Made by a program: the position numbers and the translations under genes. Below, piece by piece: positions 17,242-26,900 of a stretch of 64,000 nucleotides of DNA. Within the stretch, counting starts at the first letter, position 1, and each line of letters opens with the position of its first letter. The stretch comes from Klebsiella huaxiensis (GTDB taxonomy: Bacteria > Pseudomonadota > Gammaproteobacteria > Enterobacterales > Enterobacteriaceae), in contig NZ_CP036175.1 in the NCBI RefSeq assembly GCF_003261575.2, positions 2,790,001 to 2,854,000 of the forward strand. Direction: 5' to 3'. The notes under the pieces are model-generated. The model worked only from the letters and a program-made list of their open reading frames with translations, ran no database searches and was not told where the DNA came from.

Positions 17242-18144
17242 ATGAATATTGAACTGCGTCATCTGCGCTACTTTATTGCCGTTGCCGAAGAGCTACATTT
17301 CGGTCATGCGGCGGCGCGTTTGAATATTTCCCAGCCGCCGCTTAGCCAGCAGATTCAAATCCTTGAACAGCAGATTGGCGCACGTCTGTTTGCCCGTACT
17401 AACCGCAGCGTCAGCCTGACGGAAGCAGGGAAGCAGTTTTTGGCTGATAGCCGACAGATTCTTACCCAGGTTGATGAAGCCGCCGCCCGTGCCGCCCGTT
17501 TACACCATGGTGAAACCGGTGAGCTGCGAATCGGTTTTACCTCATCGGCTCCCTTTATTAAGGCGGTATCCGACACGCTGTCGACTTTTCGCCGCCGCTA
17601 TCCGGATGTGCATATCCAGACCCGGGAAACCAACACCCGGGAACAAATCGTGCCGCTTAACGAGGGAACGCTCGATCTGGGGCTGATGCGCAATACCCAG
17701 TTGCCGGATACGTTGGCCTGGGAAAGGGTGCTGCGTGAGCCGCTGCTGGCCATGGTCCCGCGTGATCATCCCCTGGCAAACCAACCGAGCGTCAGCCTGC
17801 GGGAGCTGGCTCGGGAACCGTTTGTGTTTTTTGATCCTCACGTAGGAACCGGGTTGTACGACGATATTCTGGGGCTGATGCGTCGCTATGGCTTAACGCC
17901 GGTTATCACTCAGGAGGTGGGTGAGGCGATGACCATTATTGGACTGGTCGCCGCCGGGCTTGGCGTGTCAATTCTGCCCGCATCGTTCAGGCGGGTTCAA
18001 CTGTCGGAAATGCGCTGGTTACCCATTGAGGAGCAGGACGCGGTATCTGAAATGTGGCTGGTGTGGTCGAAGCATCACGAGCAGGGACAGGCGGCGCAGC
18101 GCTTTCGTGAGTCGCTCCTCGCCAGCGCTACATTAGATTTTTAG
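17242..18144 (+). CDS. ynfL: LysR-family regulator YnfL
   Basis: The 300-residue LysR regulator has an N-terminal winged HTH MNIELRHLRYFIAVAEELHF with AARLNISQPPLSQQIQILEQ, typical of the CatR/BenM-like group, and a C-terminal effector domain with GELRIGFTSSAPF. It is divergent from ynfM and likely controls it. Gene order ynfM-ynfL-mlc is the same as in E. coli. Confidence 0.92.
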   Translation: MNIELRHLRYFIAVAEELHFGHAAARLNISQPPLSQQIQILEQQIGARLFARTNRSVSLTEAGKQFLADSRQILTQVDEAAARAARLHHGETGELRIGFTSSAPFIKAVSDTLSTFRRRYPDVHIQTRETNTREQIVPLNEGTLDLGLMRNTQLPDTLAWERVLREPLLAMVPRDHPLANQPSVSLRELAREPFVFFDPHVGTGLYDDILGLMRRYGLTPVITQEVGEAMTIIGLVAAGLGVSILPASFRRVQLSEMRWLPIEEQDAVSEMWLVWSKHHEQGQAAQRFRESLLASATLDF

Positions 18145-18268
18145 GACAAAAACCATCTAGAAATGTGCGGTAAATCACAAGGCTAAGTAAAAATTTGACG
18201 TGAAGCATTGAAGTGCTTCACCATAGCCCTCAGTTTATTTCGAAGCGCGAAAATAAAGGGAGTCAACG

Positions 18269-19489
18269 GTGGTAGCGGATAGTCAGCCAGGCCATATCGA
18301 TCAAATAAAGCAGACCAACGCAGGCGCGGTATATCGCCTGATTGATCAGCTTGGCCCGGTGTCGCGTATCGACCTCTCGCGCTTCGCGCAGCTGGCGCCT
18401 GCCAGTATCACCAAAATCGTGCGTGAAATGCTGGAAGCGCACCTGGTGCAGGAAACCGAAATCCAGGACCCCGGCAGCCGTGGGCGTCCCGCCGTTGGGT
18501 TAATGGTGGAAACGGAAGCCTGGCACTATCTTTCCATCCGCATTAACCGCGGCGAAATCCATCTCGCCCTGCGTGATTTAAGCAGCAAGCTGGTGGTGGA
18601 AGAGCAGCTTGAACTGGCGTTACAGCATGTTCAGCCTTTTGCGACGCGCGTACTCGATCATGTTGATCAGTTTTTTATTCGTCATCAAAAAAAACTGGAA
18701 CGATTAACCGCTATTGCCATCACCATGCCGGGAATTATCGACACTGAAAACGGCATCATCCACCGGATGCCATTTTATGATGATGTTAAAGATATGCCGC
18801 TTGGTGAGATCTTATCTAACCATACCGGGGTCTCGGTCTATATTCAGCATGATATCAGCGCCTGGACCATGGCTGAGTCGCTGTTTGGCGCGTCGAGAGG
18901 GGCTCGGGACGTCATTCAGGTGGTTATCGACCATAACGTTGGTGCTGGAGTCATCACCGATGGCCGCCTGCTGCATGCGGGCAGCAGCAGCCTGGTGGAA
19001 ATCGGTCATACTCAGGTTGACCCTTACGGAAAACGCTGTTATTGCGGTAACCATGGCTGCCTGGAAACCATCGCCAGCGTCGAAAGCGTACTCGAACTGG
19101 CACAGGTTCGGATGGCTAAATCGATGAGCTCCATGCTGCACCAGCAGCCGTTAAGCGTAGAGTGGTTGTGTCAGGCCGCGCTGCAGGGTGACCTGCTGGC
19201 GCGGGATATTATCAGCGGCGTCGGGAACCACGTCGGGCGAATTCTGGCAATCATGGTTAACCTCTTTAACCCGCAGAAAATCCTTATTGGCTCCCCCTTC
19301 AACCTGGCGGCAGACATTCTGTTTCCGGCAATTTCTGATTGTATTCGACAACAGTCCTTACCGGCCTACAGCCGCCATATTGCGGTAGAAAGCACTCAGT
19401 TTTCTAACCGGGGAACGATGGCTGGCGCGGCTCTGGTCAAAGATGCGCTCTATAACGGATCGTTGCTGATACGACTGTTACAGGGTTAA
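18269..19489 (+). CDS. mlc: Global transcriptional repressor Mlc (ROK family)
   Basis: Mlc (DgsA) represses pts, mal, man and its own gene. Binding to the dephosphorylated glucose permease PtsG at the membrane relieves repression. The 406 residues equal the E. coli length. The HTH is in LAPASITKIVREMLEAHLVQ, and the ROK zinc site is in IGHTQVDPYGKRCYCGNHGC (His-247, Cys-257, Cys-259, Cys-264 by E. coli numbering). The start is GTG at 18269 (MVADSQPGHIDQ) with an AAGGGAG SD. It stands alone between ynfL and ynfK. Confidence 0.97.
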   Translation: MVADSQPGHIDQIKQTNAGAVYRLIDQLGPVSRIDLSRFAQLAPASITKIVREMLEAHLVQETEIQDPGSRGRPAVGLMVETEAWHYLSIRINRGEIHLALRDLSSKLVVEEQLELALQHVQPFATRVLDHVDQFFIRHQKKLERLTAIAITMPGIIDTENGIIHRMPFYDDVKDMPLGEILSNHTGVSVYIQHDISAWTMAESLFGASRGARDVIQVVIDHNVGAGVITDGRLLHAGSSSLVEIGHTQVDPYGKRCYCGNHGCLETIASVESVLELAQVRMAKSMSSMLHQQPLSVEWLCQAALQGDLLARDIISGVGNHVGRILAIMVNLFNPQKILIGSPFNLAADILFPAISDCIRQQSLPAYSRHIAVESTQFSNRGTMAGAALVKDALYNGSLLIRLLQG

Positions 19490-19615
19490 CATTTTTTCAT
19501 ATTCACACCAAAAATTGCGCTATCTCAAGCTGGACTTTGGCAGCTTCGCGTAGACTTTTTCACAGTTGACTATTTCTCTCCTGTATTTTTCATCAACATA
19601 ACTGTGGGGCTAGTG

Positions 19616-20311
19616 ATGTTTAAGCGTTTCTTCATAACAGGTACTGACACTGCTGTCGGGAAGACGGTGGTCTCCCGTGCGCTGTTGCAGGCACTTGCTG
19701 CCAGCGGCAAAAGCGTGGCCGGGTACAAGCCTGTGGCGAAGGGCAGCAAAGAGACGCCGGATGGACTGCGGAATAAAGACGCGCTGGTTTTACAGAGCGT
19801 TTCTTCGCTGGTGCTGCCGTATGACGCTGTCAATCCCATCGCGTTAAGCGAAGATGAAAGCAGCGTGGCACATAGCTGCCCAATTAACTACAGTCTGCTG
19901 TCGGATGGCCTCCAGCGCCTGAGCGGTCAGGTCGATCACGTGGTGGTCGAAGGCACCGGCGGCTGGCGCAGCCTGATGAACGACCTGCGTCCGCTCTCAG
20001 AGTGGGTGGTGCAGGAACAGCTTCCGGTACTGATGGTGGTGGGTATTCAGGAAGGCTGCATCAACCACGCCCTGCTGACCGCGCAGGCCATTGCCAACGA
20101 TGGTTTGCCGCTGATTGGCTGGGTGGCCAACCGTATCAACCCCGGTCTGGCGCACTATGCTGAAATCATCGACGTACTGAGCAAAAAACTGCCCGCGCCG
20201 CTTATCGGCGAGCTGCCTTATTTACCGCGCGCCGAACAGCGCGAACTGAGCCAGTATATTGACTTATCGATGCTCGGCGAGGTGATGGCGGTAGATAGAA
20301 TCCCGGCGTAA
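19616..20311 (+). CDS. ynfK: Dethiobiotin synthetase paralogue BioD2 (YnfK)
   Basis: This is an ATP-dependent dethiobiotin synthetase homologue. The P-loop ITGTDTAVGKTVVSRALLQA is at residues 7-26 and VVVEGTGGWRSLMND carries the second nucleotide motif. The 231-residue product from ATG 19616 matches E. coli YnfK in length. A GTG 12 nt upstream was rejected because the homologue starts M-x-KRFFITGTDT. The last 48 nt overlap the end of the convergent clcB. It is not with bio genes, and its need beside BioD is unclear. Confidence 0.94.
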   Translation: MFKRFFITGTDTAVGKTVVSRALLQALAASGKSVAGYKPVAKGSKETPDGLRNKDALVLQSVSSLVLPYDAVNPIALSEDESSVAHSCPINYSLLSDGLQRLSGQVDHVVVEGTGGWRSLMNDLRPLSEWVVQEQLPVLMVVGIQEGCINHALLTAQAIANDGLPLIGWVANRINPGLAHYAEIIDVLSKKLPAPLIGELPYLPRAEQRELSQYIDLSMLGEVMAVDRIPA

Positions 20312-21523
20312 CGTCCGCGATAGCACCGACGCCAGTACGCTGGCAATCAATAAACCGGGCAGTAAAACGTACTGTCCGGTCATTTCACATATCATCAGCG
20401 TTGACATAATCGGTGCGTGGGTTGTGGCTGCCAGAAATGTCGCCATGCCGGTTAAACCAATCATAATCGCTATTTCCTGATAATCGTGCAGCCACAGCCC
20501 CGTAAAGCTGGCGAACAGCATGCCTATCCCCAGCCCCACGAACAACGTAGGCGTAAAGACCCCACCCGGAGCGCCGGAACCGCTGCTCGCCAGCACCGCC
20601 AGCAGTTTGCACACAAAGACGATAATCACGGCACTAAACAGTGGCGGCGACAGAAGATAGCTTTGCACCACGCTATAGCCGTTCCCCCAGACCGCCGGGG
20701 TGATCAGCGACAGCAGACCGACGATGATGCCTCCCAGCGCCAACTGCCACGGAGGAGTCAGGCGAAGGCGAACAAAACATTGATGGCTGAAGCTCATCAG
20801 CCAGATAAAGAGTGGCCCGCATAGCCCAGCTAACAGGCCGGTTGCCAGCATCAGAGCATAATGCGTTGCGCGCAGGGTGTCGTGGAATTCAACGTGATAA
20901 AGCGGTGCTGACCCACCGTTCATCAGATTGGTCAGCAACAGGGCAACGACGGCGGCAATCACTACCGGGCCAAGCGAGGCCAGCATCAGGGTGCCGAATA
21001 ATATCTCGGCGATAAACAGGCTGCCGGCCAGCGGCGCGTGATAGGCGCTTGCCATCCCGGCGGCGGCACCGCAGGCGACCCATAACTTCCACTCGTCTTT
21101 TGGCGTAAAACGGCGGGCATACAGCGAAGCCGCCAGCGCCGCCAGCAGGATCATCGCCCCCTCGCGACCAATGGCGCTGCCGGTGGCGACCACCAGCAGT
21201 GAAGCCAGCGATTTCACCAGACTGGCAGGTGTATCAAACACACCGTCCCCGGTTTCCAGAGCTTCCATGTAGTCGGTTGGCGCATGAGGGCGCTCAACCG
21301 TGCGGCGTTGCCAGAGCCAAAGCAGGCATCCCGCGGCCATCCCGCCAAGCGCAGGCGTCAACAGCCGCCGCCACCAGGGGAGTGATTGTGCAGCATTCAC
21401 CAGGCTGCCACTATCATTGCTGAGAAACAGGCTTTCCAGGCCCGCCATGGCATGGCGAAACAGGGCGACAGCCAGTGCGGCAAAGATGCCGACTAACGTG
21501 GCAATTAACAGGCGACGAAACAT
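20264..21523 (-). CDS. clcB: CLC-family chloride channel/antiporter ClcB
   Basis: ClcB is an inner-membrane CLC protein thought to help extreme acid resistance together with ClcA. The 419 residues include the gating glutamate segment GSAIGREGAMILLAALAASL and the ion-path segment SSGSGAPGGVFTPTLFVGLG. The start at 21523 (MFRRLLIATLVGIFAA) corresponds to the E. coli start. Upstream in-frame ATGs at 21559 and 21619 would add unrelated residues and lack good SD sites. It converges on and overlaps ynfK by 48 nt and lies upstream of nothing else in its direction. Confidence 0.94.
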   Translation of the reverse strand: MFRRLLIATLVGIFAALAVALFRHAMAGLESLFLSNDSGSLVNAAQSLPWWRRLLTPALGGMAAGCLLWLWQRRTVERPHAPTDYMEALETGDGVFDTPASLVKSLASLLVVATGSAIGREGAMILLAALAASLYARRFTPKDEWKLWVACGAAAGMASAYHAPLAGSLFIAEILFGTLMLASLGPVVIAAVVALLLTNLMNGGSAPLYHVEFHDTLRATHYALMLATGLLAGLCGPLFIWLMSFSHQCFVRLRLTPPWQLALGGIIVGLLSLITPAVWGNGYSVVQSYLLSPPLFSAVIIVFVCKLLAVLASSGSGAPGGVFTPTLFVGLGIGMLFASFTGLWLHDYQEIAIMIGLTGMATFLAATTHAPIMSTLMICEMTGQYVLLPGLLIASVLASVLSRTLRRDSIYRHHLAEHR

Positions 21524-21701
21524 GACCTGGACATCAGGATAACTATGCAGACGATGCATCAGAGGGTACGGGTAGTGGAAATTATGGTTTATTGTGATTG
21601 GAAATAAGGATATACGCAAAAGCTATAAGTGCTTACATTGGTTTTTAAGTGACGGTGTCACTTAGTGCGCCATGGCTGTGGGGCAGACATGGCGCGGAGG
21701 A

Positions 21702-22310
21702 TTACCGATAGAGCGGTTTTTCAGCGATCGCGCAGGGTATGTGTTCTTGCCATTGAGCGAGCGTTGCTAGCGCCAATTGGCCCAGCGCCTGATAAAACGG
21801 ATTTCCGCCATCAGCGATAAACACGCTCAGAAAACGGCCTGACCACGGTAGCAGATGCCAGGCAAGCAACTGCGTAAAAGCCTCATCCTGACCTGATTCG
21901 CAAAGCCAGGCGGCCAGCAGCAGCAACGTACCGAAGCCATCTTCCGGTTCAGAACGCTGCTCTGCCAGACTGATGCCATTCGCGCGCATCCACTCGCGTA
22001 GCGCCAACGTTGAATCGCCGAACAGCACGCTTTCTTTGTCCAGCCACACGGAGCCCCAGGGCGGTGCAGGCAGCGCCCACGGACCGATAAATAAGCGTTG
22101 CCAGGCTTGCGGCAACGGTTCATCGTCAGCCGTCGAGAACTGCGTCGTTAGCGTATCGGCGACCGCATAAGGCCACTCAGCATGCCAGCTACCGTCGCGA
22201 AAAGCGGCGATCAGCGGGGCGGCCTGCGGGCTATCCGGAGCAAAGGAAAACAATGCGCCCAGCGTACGGGCGCTAAGGGCGACGGCGTCACGGTCTTGCG
22301 GTTGCATCAT
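21702..22310 (-). CDS. dmsD: Twin-arginine leader-binding chaperone DmsD
   Basis: DmsD is a cytoplasmic redox-enzyme maturation protein that binds the Tat leader of DmsA/YnfE-type enzymes and holds them until cofactor is loaded. The 202 residues contain the conserved WQRLFIGPWALPAPPWGSVW and EPEDGFGTLLLLAAWL segments of the family. It is the last gene of the ynfE-ynfG-ynfH-dmsD operon, 38 bp after ynfH. Confidence 0.95.
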   Translation of the reverse strand: MMQPQDRDAVALSARTLGALFSFAPDSPQAAPLIAAFRDGSWHAEWPYAVADTLTTQFSTADDEPLPQAWQRLFIGPWALPAPPWGSVWLDKESVLFGDSTLALREWMRANGISLAEQRSEPEDGFGTLLLLAAWLCESGQDEAFTQLLAWHLLPWSGRFLSVFIADGGNPFYQALGQLALATLAQWQEHIPCAIAEKPLYR

Positions 22311-22348
22311 ACTTTTTCCTTACACTGTGGGTGCGGCTGCACCCATTT

Positions 22349-23206
22349 TTAACCGGCAATCGCCGTACCGACGGTCATATGCAGACCATAAAACAGGCCG
22401 CGCCCGATGAACTCACCGAGCAAAACCAGAATCAAACCGAGCACCAGACTGGCGACATGCGGGTTTTTGCGTCTTGCCAGCGGGCAAATCCAGCAGCCGA
22501 GGCCCAGCGTCAGCAGTACTAAGCGCAGGATTTGCAGCCAGCCATAATCCGGTAACAGGGCGCTGGCCTGCTGGACTGAACTGTGGATCTCCGCCAGTTC
22601 GGTGTTTTGTAAAATCACCACCGCCAGGCTGGCCAACAGCGCCAGGGCGCTCATTGAGGCGAACACTCTGCCATTAAAAGGTACGTTGGCGATGCGCAGC
22701 AGCAGGGCGGCAAACAGCGGGCCACACAGCACCATCGTCAGAAAGAATGAGGCAGTAGTGTAGCCGTTATACCATGTTGGTACGGTATCAATCTGGTATA
22801 CCAGAGTCATCTCAAGCACGAAAAGGCAGCCGAGCAGCATGGTCAGCAGCAGCCATGCCTTAGTCAATATTCGCGGCATTTTTCCGAGAATGTTGAGCAG
22901 CCACCAGATTCCACCCACGGCGAAGAACAGCGCGCCGCTGGCGATTTCGTTACTCAATGCCGATGAACCAACGCGGTTAAGCGAGTTAAATGCCCGCAGT
23001 GGTGAACCGAGGTGAATGACTGAAGCGAGAAAGCCAATTCCCATCAGCAGCCAGAGAAAAAACATACTGCGCACCAGGCGCTGCTGAGCTTCAGAATTGT
23101 TGTTCAATGATAGCCAGCCGAGTCCGGCGACGATAATCGCCCCAGCGACGCTTTGCCCCAGCACGGTAAACAGTACTAGCGGCCATTCATGCCATCCATT
23201 TCCCAT
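22349..23206 (-). CDS. ynfH: DmsC-like membrane anchor YnfH
   Basis: This is the integral membrane anchor of a DMSO-reductase-type enzyme that oxidises menaquinol and passes electrons to YnfG. The 285 residues hold eight hydrophobic segments. It starts MGNGWHEWPLVLFTVLGQSV, nearly identical to E. coli YnfH. The ATG at 23206 is preceded by a perfect AAGGAGGTG SD that lies in the end of ynfG. The TAA of ynfG is one base away, so the two are translationally coupled. Key segments are SPLRAFNSLNRVGSSALSNE and GRGLFYGLHMTVG. Confidence 0.95.
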   Translation of the reverse strand: MGNGWHEWPLVLFTVLGQSVAGAIIVAGLGWLSLNNNSEAQQRLVRSMFFLWLLMGIGFLASVIHLGSPLRAFNSLNRVGSSALSNEIASGALFFAVGGIWWLLNILGKMPRILTKAWLLLTMLLGCLFVLEMTLVYQIDTVPTWYNGYTTASFFLTMVLCGPLFAALLLRIANVPFNGRVFASMSALALLASLAVVILQNTELAEIHSSVQQASALLPDYGWLQILRLVLLTLGLGCWICPLARRKNPHVASLVLGLILVLLGEFIGRGLFYGLHMTVGTAIAG

Positions 23207-23207
23207 T

Positions 23208-23825
23208 TTACACCTCCTTTGGATTAGCCAGATAGCCGGTGGTATTGCCACACGGACGCGCATTGGCATTCGGTTTGATAACGATACTCGGCCTGGTGAA
23301 GTGTGCCGACGGCAGCGGTGCGACGGCGGCAAGTTGGCCATGTTTTTGGCGCAGTTCTTCAATAGGTCCAAAATCGAGCGCCCGTAATGGACAAGACTCG
23401 ACGCAAATAGGTTTTTTGCCTTCGGCAACCCGAGTGTGGCAACCGTCGCATTTGGTCATATGACCTTTCGCCGCGTTGTACTGCGGTGCACCGTAAGGAC
23501 AGGCCATATGGCAATAACGGCAACCGATGCAAACCTCTTCATCCACCACCACAAACCCGTCATCGCGTTTGTGCATTGCGCCGCTGGGACAGACCTTAGT
23601 ACAGGCCGGATCTTCACAGTGGTTACAAGCGATCGAGAGATAATAGGCGAAGACGTTTTGATTCCAGACGCCGTTATCCTCCTGCCAGTCGCCACCTGCG
23701 TATTCATAAATGCGGCGAAAGCTGACGTCCGGGGTTAAGTTTTTATAATCCTTACAGGCCAGCTCGCAGGTTTTGCAGCCGGTGCAGCGGGCGGAATCGA
23801 TAAAAAATCCATACTGTGTACTCAT
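23208..23825 (-). CDS. ynfG: DmsB-like iron-sulphur subunit YnfG
   Basis: This electron-transfer subunit carries four [4Fe-4S] clusters. The four cysteine groups are all present: CTGCKTCELAC, CNHCEDPACTKVC, CIGCRYCHMAC and CDGCHTRVAEGKKPICVESC. The 205-residue length equals that of E. coli YnfG. It has no signal peptide; by analogy it is exported with the Tat-dependent catalytic subunit. It lies 10 bp downstream of ynfE and directly upstream of ynfH. Confidence 0.96.
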   Translation of the reverse strand: MSTQYGFFIDSARCTGCKTCELACKDYKNLTPDVSFRRIYEYAGGDWQEDNGVWNQNVFAYYLSIACNHCEDPACTKVCPSGAMHKRDDGFVVVDEEVCIGCRYCHMACPYGAPQYNAAKGHMTKCDGCHTRVAEGKKPICVESCPLRALDFGPIEELRQKHGQLAAVAPLPSAHFTRPSIVIKPNANARPCGNTTGYLANPKEV

Positions 23826-23835
23826 GGTTTACTCC

Positions 23836-26271
23836 TTAAACCTTCTCGATTTCGACCAGATTGGTATGCTGCGGATTGCCTTTAGCCAGCGGCGATGGGC
23901 GATGGGTAGTGATCGTATTGATGCAAGCACCGTGATCGACGCGATCGCCACTCATGTTGGCATCATGCCATGCGCCCTGACCCATTGCCGACACGCCGGG
24001 CATGATGCGCGGGGTTACTTTGGCCGGGATCCGCAGCTCACCGCGAGCGTTGAATACTCGCACCATATCGCCGTTCTTAATCCCGCGCTTTTCGGCATCC
24101 AGCGGGTTGAGCCATACCTCCTGACGGCAGGCGGCCTGTAGCACATCGATATTGCCGTAGCTGGAGTGGGTACGCGCTTTGTAGTGAAAACCGAACATTT
24201 GCAGCGGAAATTTATCACGCAGTGGGTCATCCCAGCCTTCGAAGGTGGAGGCATAGACCGGCAGCGGGCTGATGGTTTCATCCTTTTCCAGTTGCCATTT
24301 GGCGGCGATATCTGCCAGTCGGCTGGAGTATATTTCGATTTTACCTGATGGGGTTTTCAACGGATTCGCAAGCGGGTCTTTGCGGAAATCACGATAAGCG
24401 ACGAAGTGTCCGTTAGGGTCTTTGCGCTTGTAGATGCCCATCTGTTTCAACTCGTCATAGCTCGGTAGCGCCGGGTCTTTTGCCAGCATTTTGCCGTACA
24501 GATGCTGTAACCACTGCTCCTGGGTACGGCCTTCGGTAAATTTCTGATAAACATCATCGCCTAAGCGTTTCGCGATTTCACAGAGCACCCAGTAGATGGG
24601 CTTGCGTTCAAACTTGGCTGAAGTGACTGGTTGACTGAAGATGAGGTAGCCCATATTACCGGCATAGTCGTTGGGAATAATATCTTCCTGTTCGACGGTC
24701 ATCAGGTCCGGCAGCAGGATATCGGCGTATTTAGCCGACGAGGTCATAAAGTTTTCGATAACCACGATCATCTCGCACTTACTTTCGTCCTGCAGGATCT
24801 CATGGGTTTTGTTGATGTCAGAGTGCTGGTTGATGATGGTGTTACCGGCGTAGTTCCAGAAGAATTTAATCGGTACATCCAGCTTCTCTTTACCGCGCAC
24901 GCCGTCGCGGGTGGCGGTCATCTCTGCGCCACGATCGATGGCATCGGTCCAGCTAAAACAGGAGATGGCGGTTTTAACCGGATTCTCCAACACCGGCAGG
25001 CGTTCAATGGTGATAGTATAGGTAGATTCTCTTCCCCCGCTGTTGCCGCCGTTAATACCGACGTTACCGGTGAGTATCGCTAGCATGGCTATGGCGCGGG
25101 ATGCCAACTCACCGTTGGCCTGGCGCTGCGGCCCCCAGCCCTGGCAAATATAAGCCGGTTTGGTGCTGCCTATTTCCCGGGCCAGTTTCACAATACGGTC
25201 AACGGGAATGCCGGTGATACGTGAGGCCCACTGTGGGGTTTTGGCAATGCCGTCATCGCCTGTGCCAAGAATATACGCTTTGTAATGCCCGTTTACCGGG
25301 GCATCTGCTGGAAGCGTTTTTTCATCGTAACCGACACAATATTCATCGAGAAACGCCTGGTCGACCAGGCCTTCGTTAATCAGCACCCAGGCGATGCCTG
25401 CCACCAGCGCGGCATCGGTACCGGGGCGAATGGGGATCCACTCATCCTCACGACCGGCGGCGGTGTCGGTGTAGCGCGGGTCAATAACGATCATTCGCGC
25501 GTTTGAACGCTCGCGTGCCTGCTCTAAATAATACGTAATGCCGCCGCCGCTCATGCGGGTTTCCGCAGGGTTATTGCCGAACATGACCACCAGTTTGCTG
25601 TTTTCAATATCGGAGGTGCTGTTGCCGTCATTACTGCCGTAAGTGTAGGGCATCGCGCAGGAAATCTGAGCGGTGCTATATGAGCCGTACAGATTCAGTG
25701 AACCGCCGTAGCAGTTCATCAGGCGTTTTACGGGAGAGGCCGCAGGAGAGGAACGGGTCATATTGCCGCCGACGATGCCGGTGGCGTAATTGAGATAAAC
25801 TGCTTCGTTGCCATAGTCTTTGACCACTCTCTTGAGATTCTCGGCGATCGTATCCAGCGCCTCTTCCCAACTGATACGGACAAATTTACCTTCGCCGCGT
25901 TTACCGACGCGTTTCATCGGGTAATTGAGGCGGTCAGGATGATTAATGCGGCGACGAATAGAGGGGCCGCGCAGGCAGGCGCGAACCTGATGATCACCAT
26001 AAACATCCGGCCCGGTATTATCGGTTTCTACCCAGACAACTTCGTCATCGCGCACGTGCGAACGCAGGGCGCAGCGACTGCCGCAGTTGACCGAGCAGGC
26101 GCCCCAGACAATACGTTCTTCGCTCTGGGTCGCTTGCGAAACCTCAACAGCAGCGGTACGCAGGCTAAAAGGTAACGATAGACTGCCAGCCGCAAGAGCC
26201 AGCGAGCCAAGGGCGGATGATTTAATTAGCGTTCGACGGCTGAGGCCGCGGGGATGTTCCTGATTAGACAT
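23836..26271 (-). CDS. ynfE: Tat-exported molybdopterin oxidoreductase YnfE (DmsA/selenate reductase type)
   Basis: This is the catalytic subunit of a DMSO-reductase-family enzyme; in E. coli the YnfE/F enzymes are linked to selenate reduction. The 811 residues start with a Tat signal (LSRRTLIKSSALGSLALAAG, twin Arg in SRRTLIK). A [4Fe-4S] motif GACSVNCGSRCALR follows, and later the Mo-bis-MGD domains, with YGSYSTAQISCAMPYTYGSN around the active serine region. By remembered sequence it is closer to E. coli YnfE than YnfF (it shares VGGNMTRSSP and ESTYTITIERLPVL). Only one such gene is present, whereas E. coli has ynfE and ynfF in tandem. Confidence 0.95.
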   Translation of the reverse strand: MSNQEHPRGLSRRTLIKSSALGSLALAAGSLSLPFSLRTAAVEVSQATQSEERIVWGACSVNCGSRCALRSHVRDDEVVWVETDNTGPDVYGDHQVRACLRGPSIRRRINHPDRLNYPMKRVGKRGEGKFVRISWEEALDTIAENLKRVVKDYGNEAVYLNYATGIVGGNMTRSSPAASPVKRLMNCYGGSLNLYGSYSTAQISCAMPYTYGSNDGNSTSDIENSKLVVMFGNNPAETRMSGGGITYYLEQARERSNARMIVIDPRYTDTAAGREDEWIPIRPGTDAALVAGIAWVLINEGLVDQAFLDEYCVGYDEKTLPADAPVNGHYKAYILGTGDDGIAKTPQWASRITGIPVDRIVKLAREIGSTKPAYICQGWGPQRQANGELASRAIAMLAILTGNVGINGGNSGGRESTYTITIERLPVLENPVKTAISCFSWTDAIDRGAEMTATRDGVRGKEKLDVPIKFFWNYAGNTIINQHSDINKTHEILQDESKCEMIVVIENFMTSSAKYADILLPDLMTVEQEDIIPNDYAGNMGYLIFSQPVTSAKFERKPIYWVLCEIAKRLGDDVYQKFTEGRTQEQWLQHLYGKMLAKDPALPSYDELKQMGIYKRKDPNGHFVAYRDFRKDPLANPLKTPSGKIEIYSSRLADIAAKWQLEKDETISPLPVYASTFEGWDDPLRDKFPLQMFGFHYKARTHSSYGNIDVLQAACRQEVWLNPLDAEKRGIKNGDMVRVFNARGELRIPAKVTPRIMPGVSAMGQGAWHDANMSGDRVDHGACINTITTHRPSPLAKGNPQHTNLVEIEKV

Positions 26272-26369
26272 AGCTCACTCCATGATCTTGTTATAATGGT
26301 ATAGCGCCGACGCCGCCGTAAAATGGTGGTGTGGAGTGAGAAATAATACTTAAAAGGGGTTAGGAAGAT

Positions 26370-26396
26370 CTTATCCCCGGTCAACCGAGGGATAAG
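26370..26396. other. Long hairpin upstream of ynfE
   Basis: CTTATCCC (26370-26377) and GGGATAAG (26389-26396) form a near-perfect stem, about 100 bp upstream of ynfE and just before the ERIC element. No U tract follows on either strand, so it may be an operator or a structured leader rather than a terminator. Confidence 0.4.
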
Positions 26397-26401
26397 ACCT
26401 T

Positions 26402-26527
26402 TATACCCGTCATACTTCGAGTTGCTTGTGCGTTGGCTACGTTCGTACACCCCAGTCACTTACTCCTGTAAGCTCCTGGGGATTCTCTCACTTGCCGCCT
26501 TCACGCAACTCAAATTATTTTGGGTAT
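26402..26527. repeat. ERIC (enterobacterial repetitive intergenic consensus) element
   Basis: This 126-bp imperfect palindrome has the terminal arms TATACCCGTCATACTTCGAG and, inverted, CAAATTATTTTGGGTATA. The central part CCCCAGTCACTTACTCCTGT and TGTAAGCTCCTGGGGATTC matches the classic ERIC primer sequences. It lies between ynfE and ynfD and is full length. Confidence 0.92.
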
Positions 26528-26546
26528 ACAACAAAACGGCAGGAGG

Positions 26547-26798
26547 TTACTGTGAGTCGCTGTCGCGGGTGTAGATAATTTTAAACGTATCATTGGCGCA
26601 GTGGCCGACAACCTGCGCTCCGGGTTGATCGGTTTGATCGTTCGGGACAATCGCGAGGCTAAACCCTGATTCAGGGACGCCGTTATTGATGATTTTTTGC
26701 TGAATATCGTTTTTAACCCGCTCGCATGAGTCGGGTGCTGCCAAAGCGGATGCTGAACCCAGCAGCAGGGCCGCGCATAGCCAGGGTGATAATTTCAT
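26547..26798 (-). CDS. ynfD: Small periplasmic DUF1161 protein YnfD
   Basis: The exported protein has 83 residues: a signal peptide (MKLSPWLCAALLLGSASALA) then CERVKNDIQQKIINNGVPES and VVGHCANDTFKIIYTRD, both nearly identical to E. coli YnfD. Two cysteines probably pair. The start at 26798 is preferred over the adjacent ATG at 26801 because it gives better spacing to AAGGAG. Function is unknown. It is single, divergent from ynfC. Confidence 0.88.
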   Translation of the reverse strand: MKLSPWLCAALLLGSASALAAPDSCERVKNDIQQKIINNGVPESGFSLAIVPNDQTDQPGAQVVGHCANDTFKIIYTRDSDSQ

Positions 26799-26900
26799 CA
26801 TAAACTCCTTATTGACCTTATCCAGATTTAAGCATAGCAGACGTGGTGTAAACAATTGTATTTGCTAATATGATTGCACTATGCACAAAGGGAATCGCGC

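Noticed and set aside
26330..26400. FNR site upstream of ynfE
   Set aside because: TTGACCGGGGATAAG has only one half-site; no TTGAT-N4-ATCAA match was found, although anaerobic control would be expected.
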